Origin: Cephalopachus bancanus | Taxonomy: Eukaryota > Chordata > Mammalia > Primates > Tarsiidae | Length of the DNA: 64,000 nucleotides | Reading direction: 5' to 3' | NCBI GenBank assembly: GCA_027257055.1 | Contig: JAPVLO010000059.1 | Location: forward strand, 1,550,001-1,614,000 | Shown here: positions 35,278 through 46,690 of the stretch, one piece after another | How positions within the stretch are numbered: position 1 is the first letter of the stretch | Layout: each line of letters begins with the position of its first letter | Position numbers and translations under genes: made by a program | The notes under the pieces: model-generated | The model's database searches: none | The model's input: the letters and a program-made list of their open reading frames with translations, nothing else | Told to the model about the DNA's origin: nothing

Positions 35278-37570
35278 TATTGTAAATGGGATTATGCTTT
35301 TTATTTGGATCTCTGCCTGCTTGTTGTTTGTATATAGGAATGCAGCTGTCTTTTGTACATTTATTTTGTACCCTGAAACTTTGCCAAAGTCCTTTATCAG
35401 TGCAAGCAGGTTTCTGACAGATTCTCTTGGATTTTCAAGGTATAGGATCATATCATCAACAAAGAGGGATAACTTGATTTTCTCTTTTCCTATTTGGATA
35501 CTCCTGATTTCCTTCTCTTGTCTAACTGCCCTAGCTAGGACATCCAACACAATGGTGAACAAGAGGGGTGAGAGGGGGCAGCCTTGTCTTGTTCCAGTTT
35601 TCAGGGGAAATGTTTCCAGCTTCTGTCCATTTAGCAATATGTTAGCTGTGGGTTTACTGTAGATGGCACTTACTATTTTGAGGTATATTCCTTCTATACC
35701 TAGGTGTTTAAGAGTTTTTATCAAGAAGGGATGTTGAATTTTATCAAAAGCTTTTTCTGCATCAAATGATATAACCATGTGGTTCTTGTTTTTATATCTG
35801 TTAATGTATTTAATTACATTTATGGTCTTGTGAATGTTGAACCAGTCCTGCATCCTGGGGATGAAGCCTACTTGATCATGGTGGATGATTTTTGAGATGT
35901 GTTTTTGGATCCAATTTGCTAGAATCTTGTTGAAGATTTTGCATGTATGTTCATAAGGGATATTGGCCTGTAGTTCTCTTATTTTGTTGGATCTTTACCC
36001 GGTTTGGTTATCAGTGTGGTTAACTTCATAAAATGATTTGGGGAGAATTCCATCTTTCTCAATTGCCTGGAATACTTTTAGTAGGATTGGGATCAGATCT
36101 ACCTTGTATGTTTTGTAGAATTCTGCTGGAAAGCATTCCAGTCAAGGGCTTTTTTTTTTTTTTTTTTGTAGGTAGTTTTCGTATGACAATCAATTTCCTG
36201 GGTTGCTATTGGTCCTGGTTGTTATTGGTCAATGTTTTCTTGTTTCAACCTGTGGAGGTTGTGTGATGTCAGAGTGTCCTCCATTTCATTTAGGTTATCA
36301 AGTTTGTTTCCATATAGGTGTACATAGTAATCTCTGATAATCCTTTGTATTTCTTCGGGGTCAGTTGTAATTTGATCTTTTGGATTCCTGTTTGTGTTTA
36401 TTTGAGCTTTTTCTCTCTTTTTCTTGGTATCTGGCTAGGGGTCCATCAATCTTGTTAATTCTTTCAAAGAACCAGCTTTCTGTTTTGTTGATGTATTCTA
36501 TGATATTTTTGTCTTCTATGTCCCATATTTGGGTTCTTATTTTGGTGATTTGGATTCTTCTGCTAAAGTTGGGGTTTTGGTGGTCTTCTTTTTTAAGCTC
36601 CCTTAGGTGATTTGTTAGCCTCTCAACAGGTGATCTCTCCATTTTCTTGATGTTTGCTCAAAGAGATATAAATTCCCCTCTTAGAACTGTTTTCATGGCA
36701 TTCTAGAGGTTTTAGTAAGATGTTTCTTCATTTTCATTTGTTTTCAGGAATCTTTTAATTTCTGTTTTGATTTCAGTGTTGAACCAGCAGTTGTTTAGCA
36801 TCATGCTGTTTAGTGTCCATGTCTTTGTGGGTTTGGGGAAATTTTGTTAGTGTTGATACTTATTTTTACTCCTCTGTGGTCTGAGAAGGTACATGGCAAT
36901 ATTTCAACCTTATGGAATTTGTTTATGCTTGACTTATGGCCAAGAATGTGATCAACATTGGAGTACATTCCATGTGGTAATGAGTAGAATGTATATTCTG
37001 TGGTTGTTGGGTGAAATAATCTGTAGGTATCTATTAAGTCCATTTGGTCAAGTATCAAGTTTAGGTTCTGGATCTCCTTGTGGATTTTTTGCATCGATGA
37101 TCTATCTAGGGCTGTTAGTGAGGTATTCAAGTCCCCTGTTACAATAGTGTTAGAGTCAATATCTTTTTTTAGTTTACTTAGTAGTTGCTTTATAATGCTG
37201 GTGTTCCTGTGCTGGATGCATGTATGCTTAGGATGGATATTTCTTGTTGATGAATTGAGCCTTTTATCATTATGTAGTGCCCTTTTGTATCTTTTTAAAT
37301 TTTTGATAGCTTAAAGGTTGTTTTGTCTGATATTAAGATTGCAACTCCTACCTTCTTTTGTGATCCATTTGCCTGGAAACTCATTTTTCACCCTTTAACT
37401 TTGAGTCCGTGTGTGTCCCTTGTGGTGATATGAGTTTCCTGGATGCAGAAAATAATTGGGTCATGGTTTCTTATTCAGTTTGCCATTCTGTGTCTTTTCA
37501 GTGGTGCATTTAGTCCATTCACATTTAGGCTGATTATTGAAATATGATTGCTTATCCCTGTCATGAGGTT
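33690..37570 (-). pseudogene. L1 ORF2 (endonuclease-reverse transcriptase), broken
   Basis: Pieces in order on the minus strand: an endonuclease part at 37130-36810 with a conserved SDHRGVKI end, a linker at 36642-36361, and the RT domain at 35853-35236 (206 codons). The RT part holds [12 protein letters not shown] and an active-site motif reading FVDDMI, where L1 normally has FADDMI. The C-terminal parts are at 34580-34020. ORF2p would nick DNA and reverse-transcribe L1 RNA in the nucleus. Here a (GT)n expansion at 35241-35276 runs into the frame after the RT thumb, and several frameshifts separate the domains, so no full protein can be made. Confidence 0.88.
35241..35276. repeat. (GT)n microsatellite inside L1 ORF2
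   Basis: Eighteen GT units. The minus-strand reading gives a Thr-His repeat that ends the RT frame. Confidence 0.95.
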
Positions 37571-37700
37571 CTTATAGAGTTTTTCTTTGTTTGCTTGTTT
37601 TCTTTTGTCTTGGGGTTGATGTATGTGTGTGTTTTCAAGTTTCTTGTTGCACTGTATTTTCTGTTGATTCTGTGCTCTGCTGTTCTCTTGGGAAGTGTGG

Positions 37701-38624
37701 TCATTCTTTTTTTCTTTCTTCGGTGCTTAATTCCTTTTTAAGTGTCTCCTGTAGAGCTGGTCTGGAAGCTGCATAATCTCTTAGGGATTGGATGTCTAGG
37801 AAGGATATTAATTCTCCATCACTGATGAAGCTGAGCTTGGCTGGGTAGGACGTTCTTGATTGAAAATGTTTATCTTTGAGGACTTTGAGTATTGGACTCC
37901 AGTCCCTTCTGCTTGTAGTATTTCTGCTGATAGATCTGCTGCTATCCTTATTGGTTTTCCCTGGTAGGTAGTCTGGCCTTTCTCTCTTGCTGCCTTTAGA
38001 ATTTTTTCTTTTGTGCCTACTTTGTACAGGCAAATTACTATGTGGCTAGGGGTTGGTCTTCTCATTTGATGTCTTGTGGGGGTTCTCTGTATCTCTTATG
38101 CTTGGCTGGTCACATCTCTGGTGAGATGGGGGAAAGTTTTCTTGGATTACCTCCTGAAATACTTGCTCCAAGTTATTGTCCATTTCCCTTTCTTCTTCTA
38201 GGATTCCAATCAGGTGTAGGTTCAGCCTCTTGATATAATCTCACATGTCTTGTAGGCTTTGTTCTTTCTTTCTGAGTCTTCTTTCTATTTTTTTTTAACA
38301 GTTTGGGTTAATTCCATGTTCTGGTCTTCAAGTTCTGAGATTCTTTCTTCAGCTAGATTAATTTTGCTTTCCATGCTTGTCATCTTGTTATTTATTTCCT
38401 GGATGAAATTTTTTCTTGCCAAAATCTGTTACAAGTTCTTTCAGTGTTGCATCTTTTCTTTCTTGAGTCTTACTCACTCTTTCCATCCATTCCTTAATCC
38501 CGGTCATATTCTGGGGCCAGTCATTGGTGACGTCCATTGTTTGGACTCCAAGGTCTGATTTTTCAAGAGTTTTATCTTTGTTACACTTGAAATTGCCTGT
38601 GGTCTTCCTTTGGTTTTTCCTCAT
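37701..38624 (-). pseudogene. L1 ORF1 (RNA-binding protein), broken
   Basis: Three overlapping open pieces on the minus strand: 38624-38388 (N-terminal and coiled-coil part with KTLEKSDLGVQTM), 38065-37808 (RNA-recognition part ending in PIRIAADLSAEILQ) and 38033-37701 (C-terminal domain with SYPAKLSFISDGELISF and RPALQETLKKEL). ORF1p forms trimers that bind L1 RNA. The pieces lie in different frames, so there are at least two frameshifts. Its place between the long 5' UTR and ORF2 fits LINE-1 order. Confidence 0.85.
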
Positions 38625-38954
38625 TTATGACAGATCTCTTGTTTTCCTCTTTAGTTCTGTTATTCATTGTCAGTGGGAGAGGCTTTCCCTTCTGATGTTT
38701 GCTCAGCCCTCTATTTTTCACTGATCTGGGTTCTGGATTTGTTCTATTTTGAATAGGACTGTGAGTGGAAAACTTTGCTGTCTCTTGTAGTTTTTGAAAG
38801 TTGAATATGGTAGGGAATGGGGTGCTAGGAATCAGAAACTACTTGAAAATTACAGTGTTCACTGATTGTGGTATATGTTCCCTGAGACCTAACCCACTCC
38901 CCACCACTGCTCTATATGATGATGCAAAGCAGAAACCAATGCAAAAAACAATTG

Positions 38955-38959
38955 AACAC

Positions 38960-39008
<49 letters not shown>
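38955..39008. repeat. (CA)n microsatellite in L1 5' UTR
   Basis: CACATACATACA followed by more than 20 CA units, within the 5' UTR side of the nested L1. The flank to 39340 is A-rich and low in complexity. Confidence 0.93.
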
Positions 39009-39009
<1 letters not shown>

Positions 39010-40149
39010 CAAAACAAATTGGAATAACAACAAAGTAAAAGAAAACAAACAACAACAAAAAACCCCCCCAAAACTGAACGCACACACAAACACCTAGCAC
39101 AAAGTGAATGGAGAAGAAAAATAGAAAGACCAGGGGGAAAAAAAAAAGAAATTAAGATTGAACCCTCACACATATACTAACACAAACCTTAAAATATAAA
39201 AAATAAAAATAAGATTGGGGGGATGCAGATCAAACCCTCGCATACACAGTTATGCACAAAGAAAAAATATTTTTAAAATAGATGACCTAACAAACAAACA
39301 GGCAAAAAAAATTTAAAAATTAAAAAAAATTAACAATTAAAAAAATCTGCCTTCTTGTGGCTGGCTCTGTAATTGTTCCTCTAATCCTGTCTTTCCTATA
39401 GAACTTCCACCTCTTTCACTCTCTCCCCAGAGTCCTGAGCAGGGAAGGAGGAGGGTCATTGGAGGTGGGTGGGGCTGCAGTCCTCCCTCCCACTCTTGTA
39501 TAGTCAGGGAGATCTCCTTTGGTGGGAAGGTGCAGGATTGTCTCTTCCCCAGGTATGTACCTGCCTGGGATGTCCCAGCCAGGCCTTTCCTGGAATGGAG
39601 TTCTTTAATTGTGACTGACATCCAGGCTCCACCTGGGTTTGTCCCTCTCAGTTGTGGCCCAGCTGTGTGGGTCTGATGTTCAGAGGATTACTGGGGAGGA
39701 GGGGGTTTAGGTCAGCCCTGGACTCACCACCAATCTCTCTGGAGATCTTCCTCATTCTTCTCTGGCCGCACCCTTTGTCCTGCAGCTGGATCAGGGTAGG
39801 GGGTGGGGTGCTTGGGACTCAGCACTCATCAGATCCCTCCAAAGTTTGTGCTTTCAGGATACTCCCTCTGGGTCATAATCAACCCCTGAGTAGTTGATCC
39901 ACCACTCACAGAGATCGGGTCTGTTTCTCCATGGTGAGCAAGTTGGAGCACTTTCTTGTCCTACCTTCAAGATGGTAGCAGGGTGCCTCTCTTGTCCTCT
40001 TTGATTAGACTCTGCCTCTGGGTTCCCTCCGCAGCCCCTACTGCCAGTGCCTGGCCAGGCACTGAAGTGATGAGGTGAAGCCTGAAGCCAGCAGTCCCTC
40101 CTGCTGTGTTGTGAGGCAGAGCCTGGGGTGGTAGTCTCTCCCTGCTGCT

Positions 40150-40490
40150 TCTTCACAGTAAAACTTTTGTCCATTAAAAAAAAATGGTTCTCAGTTTCTG
40201 CAACCTGGAAAGAACCAGGTACCAGAGAAGCTGCAGCACCAACTATTGTACCAGGGCCCTGGCCACTTGCTCACAAGTCCCCACTTAGTCAGTCCCTTCC
40301 AGCATTTTCTTCCCAGGAAGGGTTTTGTTGATTTAAAAAAAAATGGCTCTCAGCTTCTGTGTCTGGAAATCGCTAGGGTTCAAGCTGAGCAGCTGCAGCA
40401 CCAGTTGCTGCACCAGGAGAGACCTGGCCACTTGCTCCCTGCCTTTCACTCAGTCAGCCACCCACACGCCCACTCACTCACCAGCACATA
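40150..40490 (-). promoter_or_regulatory. Tandem 5'-UTR monomers of the nested L1
   Basis: Two diverged copies of one unit, spaced 159 bp. Both contain an A9 run followed by ATGGYTCTCAGYTTCTG (ATGG at 40184 and 40343), then GCTGCAGCACCA, and GGCCACTTGCTC (about 40261 and 40429). In L1 families of other mammals such 5' monomers act as promoter units; that role is inferred here. Confidence 0.75.
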
Positions 40491-40570
40491 TACAAAATTT
40501 TCCATACATTAACTCACACCAGGACTCGCATAGTACAACCGACTTGGCCACCATTTTCCTGATCAAAATC

Positions 40571-43447
40571 TCTTTTGACTTTTTAATAATAGCCATACTG
40601 ACCAGTATGAGGTAGTATCTTGTTGTAGTTTTGATTTGCATTTCTCTGATGATTAGTGAAGCTGAGCATTTTTTTCTATGTTTTTGGCAGCTTGTATATC
40701 TTCCTTTGAGAAATGTCTGTTCATGTCCTCTGTCAACTTTTTAATGGGGTTATTTGGGGTGGGAGGGTTTTGTTTGTTTTTTCATTTTTTCCCCATCAAT
40801 TAATTTGAGTCCCTTATAGATTCTGGATGTTAGGTCTTTGTTGGATGCATAGCTTGAAAATATGTTTTCCCATTCTGTGAGTTGTCTCTTTACTCTCTTT
40901 ATGGTTTATTTTGCTGTGAGAAAAACTTTTTAGCTTGATAAAGTCACACCTGTCAATTTTAGATTTTGTTGCATTTGCTTTTGAGGACTTGGCCATGAAT
41001 TCATTGCTTCGGTCAATGTCCAGAAGGGTGCTCCCTAAGTTTTCTTCTAATTCTTATAGCTTGCGTTTTCACATTTAAGTCCTTGTTCCATTTTGGATTA
41101 ATGTTTGTATATAGTGATAGGATTCCTGTTTTATTCTTCTGCATATGGTTAGTCAGTTTTCCCAGCACCATTTGTTAAATATGGTTCCCTTTCCCAAATG
41201 TTTGTTAATGTTGACTACGTTGAAAAATAATTGGTTGAAGGTTTGTGATTATATTAGATTCTCTGTCCTGTTCCATTGGTCTCTGTGTCTATTTTTGTAT
41301 CAGTACCATGCTGTCTTGGTTACTGTAGACTTGTAGTAAAGTTTGAAACCTGGGAGTGTGATGCTGTCAACTTCGTTCTTTTTGCTGAAGTTTGCTTTAG
41401 TTATTTGGGCTCTTATTTGCTTTTATCTGAATTTCTGTATGGTCTTTTCTAGGTCTGTGAAAAAATCATGCTGGTAATTTGATAGGGATTGCAATGAATC
41501 TGAAAATTGCCTTAAGTAGAATGGACATCTTGATGATATTGATTCTTTCAGTCCATGTGCATGGAATGTTCCTTCATTTGTTTGTGTTGTCCTTGATTTC
41601 TTTGAGCAGTGTTTTGTAATTCTCATTGTAAAGGTCTTTCATCTCTTTGGTTAGATGGATAGTGAAGTATTTTATCTTTTTTGTGGCTATTGTGAATGGG
41701 ACTGTGTTTTTTATTTGGTTCTCACCTACTTGTTGTATAGAAATGCAACTGTTTGCACAATGATTTTTGTATCCTGAAACTTTACTGAAGACATCTGTCA
41801 ATGCAAGGAGGATTTTGACTGACTTTCTAGGACTTTCTAGTAGTAGATTCGTATTATCTACAAAGAGGAATACATTAACATCCTCTTTTCTTATTTGGAT
41901 AATTCTAATTTCTTTCTCCTGCCTGACTGTTCTGGTTAGGATTTCTAGTACTCTGTAGTGGGCATTCTTGTCTTGTTCCAGTTCTTAGGGGGAATGCTTC
42001 CAGTTTCTGCCCATTAAGTATGATGTTGGCTACAGGTTTGTCATAGATGACTCTTATCATTTTGGGAATGTTCCTTTTATGCCTAGGGTTTAGAGTGTTT
42101 TTATCAAGAAGGGAGGTTGGATTTTATTAAATGCTTTTTCTGCATCAACATAATCATGTGGTTCTTGGTTTTACACTTTTTTAGTGGTGGATTACATTTA
42201 TTGATTTGTATATGCTGAACCAGTCTTGCATGCCTGTGATTTGCTAATATCTTGTTGAGAATGTTCTCATTTAAGTTCATCAGGGAAATTGGCTTGAAGT
42301 TTTCTTTCCTTGTTAGTTCTTTGTCATTTTTAGGTATCAGGATGATATTGGCTTCATAAAATGAGCTAGGGAGAATTCATTCCTTCTTGATTGCTTGGAC
42401 TATTTTCAATAGAATTGGTATTAGTTCTTCCTTGTACATCCTGTAGAATTCAGCTGAGAAACTACCTGGCTCAGGGCATTTTGTGGTGGGGAGACTTCTT
42501 ATTACTGAACCAATTTCTTGGATTGTTATTGATCTACTTAGGGTTTCAATTTCTTTCTGTTTAAATCTTGGGAAGTTATGTGATGCCAGGAATTCCTCCA
42601 CTCCCCCTAGATTTTCTAGTTTACTGGCATACAGATGTTAGTAATCTCTGAATATCTTTTGTATTCCTTCAAGGTCTGTTGTAGCATTGCCTTTTTCATT
42701 TCTAGTTTTGTTTATTTGAATTTTCTTTCTTTCTTTTTTGTTAATTTAGCCAGGGGTCTATCAATCTTATTTGTCATTTTAAAGAATCAGCTTTTCATCT
42801 TGTTGACCCTTTGTTTGTTTTTTGTTTGGTTTCTATTTTATTTAGCTGTATTTTATTTTGATGATTTCCAATGTTCTACTGATTCTGGGGTTGAATTGCT
42901 CTTTTCTTTCCAGATTCCTTAGGTGCAACATTAGACTTGAGATGGCTCTAGTTTCCTGATATGTGAGCACAATGTTATACGTTTCCCTCTTAGCACTGTT
43001 TTTATGGTTTGTTTCTAGGTATCTTTCTATTTCTGCCTTGATGTCTGTATTAACCCAAAAGTCATTCAGAAGCATTTTGTTTAATTCATGTATTTTTGTG
43101 TTGGGGAGTTCCCACTGGTGATGATGTTTATTTTTATTCTACTGTGATCTGAGAAGATGCTTGGAATGATTTCAACCTTTTGAAATGTGTTCACAGTTGA
43201 TTTCTATCTGAGAATGAGGTTGATCTTAGAGTATTGTTCTATGTGCTGATGAGAAAAAAAATGTATATTCCGTGGTTGTTGGATGAAGTGTTCTATAGAT
43301 GTCTAGTAGATCCACTTGGTTGAGTATCAAGTTAAAGTTCTGGATTTCCTTGTTACTTTTTTTGCCTCAATGATCTTTGATCTTAGGGTAGTAAAATCAC
43401 CTATAATTGTATGGCTGTCTATGTCCCTCTCGAGTTTAATTAGCAAT
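40571..43447 (-). mobile_element. Second antisense L1, ORF2 segment
   Basis: It resumes after the nested L1 at the TCTTTTGACTTTTT duplication. Plus-strand markers are GATTTGCATTTCTCTGATG, CTGGATGTTAGGTCTTTG, TTACTGTAGACTTGTAG and TTTCTGCATCAACATAATC. It is ORF2 in reverse with many stops; open remnants lie at 41801-41423 and 42601-42377. An Alu interrupts it at 43448. Confidence 0.85.
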
Positions 43448-43690
43448 CTTTTTTTTTTTTTTTGAGTTGGAGTCTCACTCTGTCACCCAGACTGGAGTGC
43501 AGTGGCTGCTTCCGGCCACCGCAACCTTGACTTGCTGGGCTCCGGCGATCCTTCTGCCTCAGCCTTCCAAGTAGCTGGAATTACAGGTATGTGCTACCAC
43601 GCCCGGCTGATTTTTTGATTTATTGTAGAGATGAGGTCTTGCTGCCCAGGCAGGTCTCGAACCCGCGGGCTCAGGCAATCCACTCACCTC
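43448..43690 (-). mobile_element. Strepsirrhine-type Alu SINE, antisense, 5'-truncated
   Basis: A T run, GAGTTGGAGTCTCACTCTG, GACTTGCTGGGCTCCGGCG, GATTTTTTGATTTATTGTAG and CAGGCAATCCACTCACCTC. It stops before the Alu 5' start. AGCAATC precedes it and AGCAATC follows at about 43692, a short target duplication within L1 ORF2. Confidence 0.88.
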
Positions 43691-46690
43691 AAGCAATCAT
43701 TTTATAAGTTTGGGTCTCCCATGTTGGGTACATATATATTTAAAGTAGTATTTCTTATTGATGGATTGAGCCTTTTATCATTATGTAGTGTCTTTCACCG
43801 TCCTTTTTAACTTTTATTGACTTAAAGTCTCTTTTGTCTGATATAAGAATAGCTACTCCTGCTCTTCTTTTGTTTGTTTTACATTTTACTGGAAGATCTT
43901 TCTTCAGTCTTTTACCTTGAGCTTGTAAATGACATTTGCAATGAGATAGCTTTCCTGAGGGCAGCAGAAAGATGGATCATGCTTCTTTACCCAATTGACC
44001 ACTCTGTGCCTTTTGAGTAGCATATTCAGTCTGTTCACATTTAAGATAATTGTTCGTATGTGGGGGTTTGTTCAAGTCATATTTCTATTAAGAGACTGTT
44101 TTGCTTTTTTAGGTTTTGTGGTTGATTAGTATGGTCTGTAAACTCTGTGTTTGCCTATGCTTTCACAATAGGTGTTCTTTCATTTCTACGCTTAGAACTT
44201 TTGTTAAGCATCTCCTGAGAGACTGGTCTTGAGGTGGTGTTTTCTCTTAGGGATTGAATGTCTGGAAAGGATTTAAATTCTCGTTCTTTGATAAAGCTCA
44301 GTTTGGCAGGGTAGAAAATTCTTGGCTGAAAGTGCTTTTCTTTAAGAATGTTAAAGATGAAACCCCAGTCCCTTCTGGCTTGTAGGATTTCTGCTGAAAA
44401 GTTTGCTGATTTTGATGTGTCTTCCTCAGTAAGTGGTCTGTCCTTTCTCTCTAGTCACCTTCAGAATTTTTTCTTTCATGTCACCTTGGCAAGGTAGATT
44501 ATTATGTGCCTTGGGGATGGTCTTCTTGTGTAATACCTCAATTCTCTGAATCCCTTGCATCTGTATGATTGCCTCTCTAGTGAGACAGGGAAAATATTAT
44601 TGGATGACATCTTAAAAGGCTTGTTCTAGAATATTCTGTTTCTCCTTCTCTCTGTGATGCCAATCAATCATAAATTTGGTCTCTTTATATAATATCAAAC
44701 CTCTCATAGGCTTCACTCATTCTTCCTATGTCCTTTTTCCTTGTTTTTGTTTTTTTGGGTTAATTAAACAGTTCAATCCTCAAACTCTGAGATTCTTTCT
44801 TCTGCCTGGTCGATTCTGCTGTTAAGGCTTGCTATTATGCTTTGAAATTCCAGAAAAGAATTCTTCATTTCCAGAAGTTCAGTTTGGTCCTTTCTTAGAA
44901 TGGCCCACTCAGCTGTCACTTCCTGCACTGTTTCCATGACCTGGATGATTTATGTGTCCACTTTCTTGTGGATCTTGCTGAGTGTCTTTGCCACTCTTAG
45001 TCTGAATTCTATGTCTGTCATGAGGGTCAGGTCATTCTTAATGGGTTTCATTGTTTAAGATCTGGGAAGCCTTTTTGTGGGTGTCAATTCATTAAGGCTT
45101 TGGGGATTGCCAGTGATTTTTTTCTCTGTTCTTCATCTGTGAGGGCATGCTCTTCTCTTATTTTTTGTTATTTATTTTTTTATTAGGTAAGTTTGCTACT
45201 ATTGGGGTGGCAGTTGGTGTGTTTTTGTTGTGGTTATTTTGTTTTTGTTTTTGTTTTTGTTTTTGCCTGCTCTCCCTCCTCTGGTACAACTGCTGGGGCG
45301 CCATTGGTGGCATGCTAGTTCAGAGGCATTTCCCTCCCTCCAGCACAAGCACCAGGAGCCCTGGATGGATCTCTGGGGGCTTCCTTCTCAGACCATGAGT
45401 CTGTCGGCAAGGTTGGCAGGCAGCCAGGAGGGGCTCTGTGGCTCTAATCTAGCTCTTGGGGGTGTGGGGTGCCCCCCCAACCACCCTGAGTGTCATAGCT
45501 CCTTTTCCCTAGGGGTAGATGGGAAGCAATGGACTCTGTCAACAGGTAGATGGGGCTACCACCACAGCCACACTGTGCAGAGGCACCACCCACCTCTTAG
45601 TTCCTGCCTTAGTCTGTGGGAAGGTCTATCACAGCAATGGCAGCCCCTTGAAGGCAAGCTTTGTCTGCAACCCAACCTGGGTCAGCAACAGCTGCTGTCA
45701 CCAGAGAAATATCCCTGAGGTGGTTGTGTCATCCTGCTGGATGCTGGAAGGGGAGGGAAGGAGTGCCTAGAGAGCACCTCACAGGGTAATCCCCCCTGAG
45801 TCTCTCTGGTGCGGGGAGGAGTCAGCAGTCACAGTGCTGGGGCTTCCCAGGAACTGGAGTTCCCTGGGCTCCATGTGGTTGCTGCCAGTGCTTCTGTCTG
45901 TATTTGGGGCAGTCCACTGTGCCTGGCCACTGTGGGAGTAGTGCAATGGGAAGGACTTGGGCTGTCTCTTCATTGGCTAAGACTGCAGAGACTTGCATGA
46001 GGTGCGTAAAAAAAAAAAAAGAGCTGTCATTTTCACTCATCTCTTCTCTCTCCAAAAATGTTCTCCTGATCGTGTGTTGGTACCACTTCTAGAGGTATCT
46101 GGGGTTTGGAACTGTCTATCCTCCACATGCCCAGGTGACAATCTGATAAATCTCAGCTTGGGCTTTCAGGTCAACCCTCAAAGCCCTAGGTCCACTCCTT
46201 TAGGTTTCTTTGCTAAGAGTGGCAGTCATGCAATGTCTTCAGTTAGCCATCATGGCCCTTCCCCCAAAGAGCATTTTAGTTTGCTTCTGCCAAGAGCCTA
46301 ATGGACTAGCAATTTGAGATCACTTTAATTCAATTTCCAGGACTGAGACTTTCTCAGCTGCCCAGATGATTTGAAGTTTAGGCTGGTTTACATCTGGCTC
46401 ACTCTTATTCCAAGGTTATAACTCTCCCACCCTGAATTCCCACCTAGGTATGAGGCTTTGCAAGGACTCTACCATTGGCAAACAGATCTTATTGCTCTAG
46501 CTCCACCTGCCTCTCCAAGGTTCACAAATGTCCTTAATGGAAAAGCAACCATAAATACTGTCCTCAGCTCTGGAGGCTGGATCTTGGCCCTATAATCTAT
46601 TGCTACCTTGTTACCTCTAACAGACCTTTTAAAAATTCATACAGTTTTTCTAGTTGAACACAGTGGGAGATTTCAGTCGAATTATTTGGT
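43691..46690 (-). mobile_element. Second antisense L1, 5' segment (ORF2 start, ORF1, 5' UTR)
   Basis: After the Alu, L1 continues with ORF2 5' sequence (GCCTTTTATCATTATGTAGT; ATTCAGTCTGTTCACATTT), decayed ORF1 (about 45070-44170, e.g. CTCAGTTTGGCAGGGTAGA in reverse) and a GC-richer 5' UTR from about 45250. The 5' limit is uncertain: sequence to about 46290 fits L1 5' UTR well, and 46290-46690 is a weaker guess. Overlapping ORFs at 45147-46301 are 5'-UTR artefacts. Confidence 0.7.

Larger units (their letters stand above)
33537..40570 (-). mobile_element. Near full-length L1 (about 7 kb), antisense, nested
   Basis: A complete-looking LINE-1 lies between perfect 14-bp target duplications TCTTTTGACTTTTT at 33523-33536 and 40571-40584. 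On the minus strand it has a 5' UTR of about 1.9 kb with tandem monomers (about 40150-40490), ORF1 (38624 to about 37700), ORF2 (about 37570 to about 33700), a 3' UTR with a purine-rich part and an A tail. ORFs are broken by frameshifts, stops and a microsatellite. It split the second antisense L1 and so is younger than it. Confidence 0.92.

Noticed and set aside
38839..39173. Cys-Val or Thr-His rich ORFs in both strands
   Set aside because: Translation of a CA/GT microsatellite in L1 sequence.
45230..45718. 162-codon plus-strand ORF and overlapping ones
   Set aside because: They fall in the GC-rich 5' UTR of an antisense L1; no protein resemblance.
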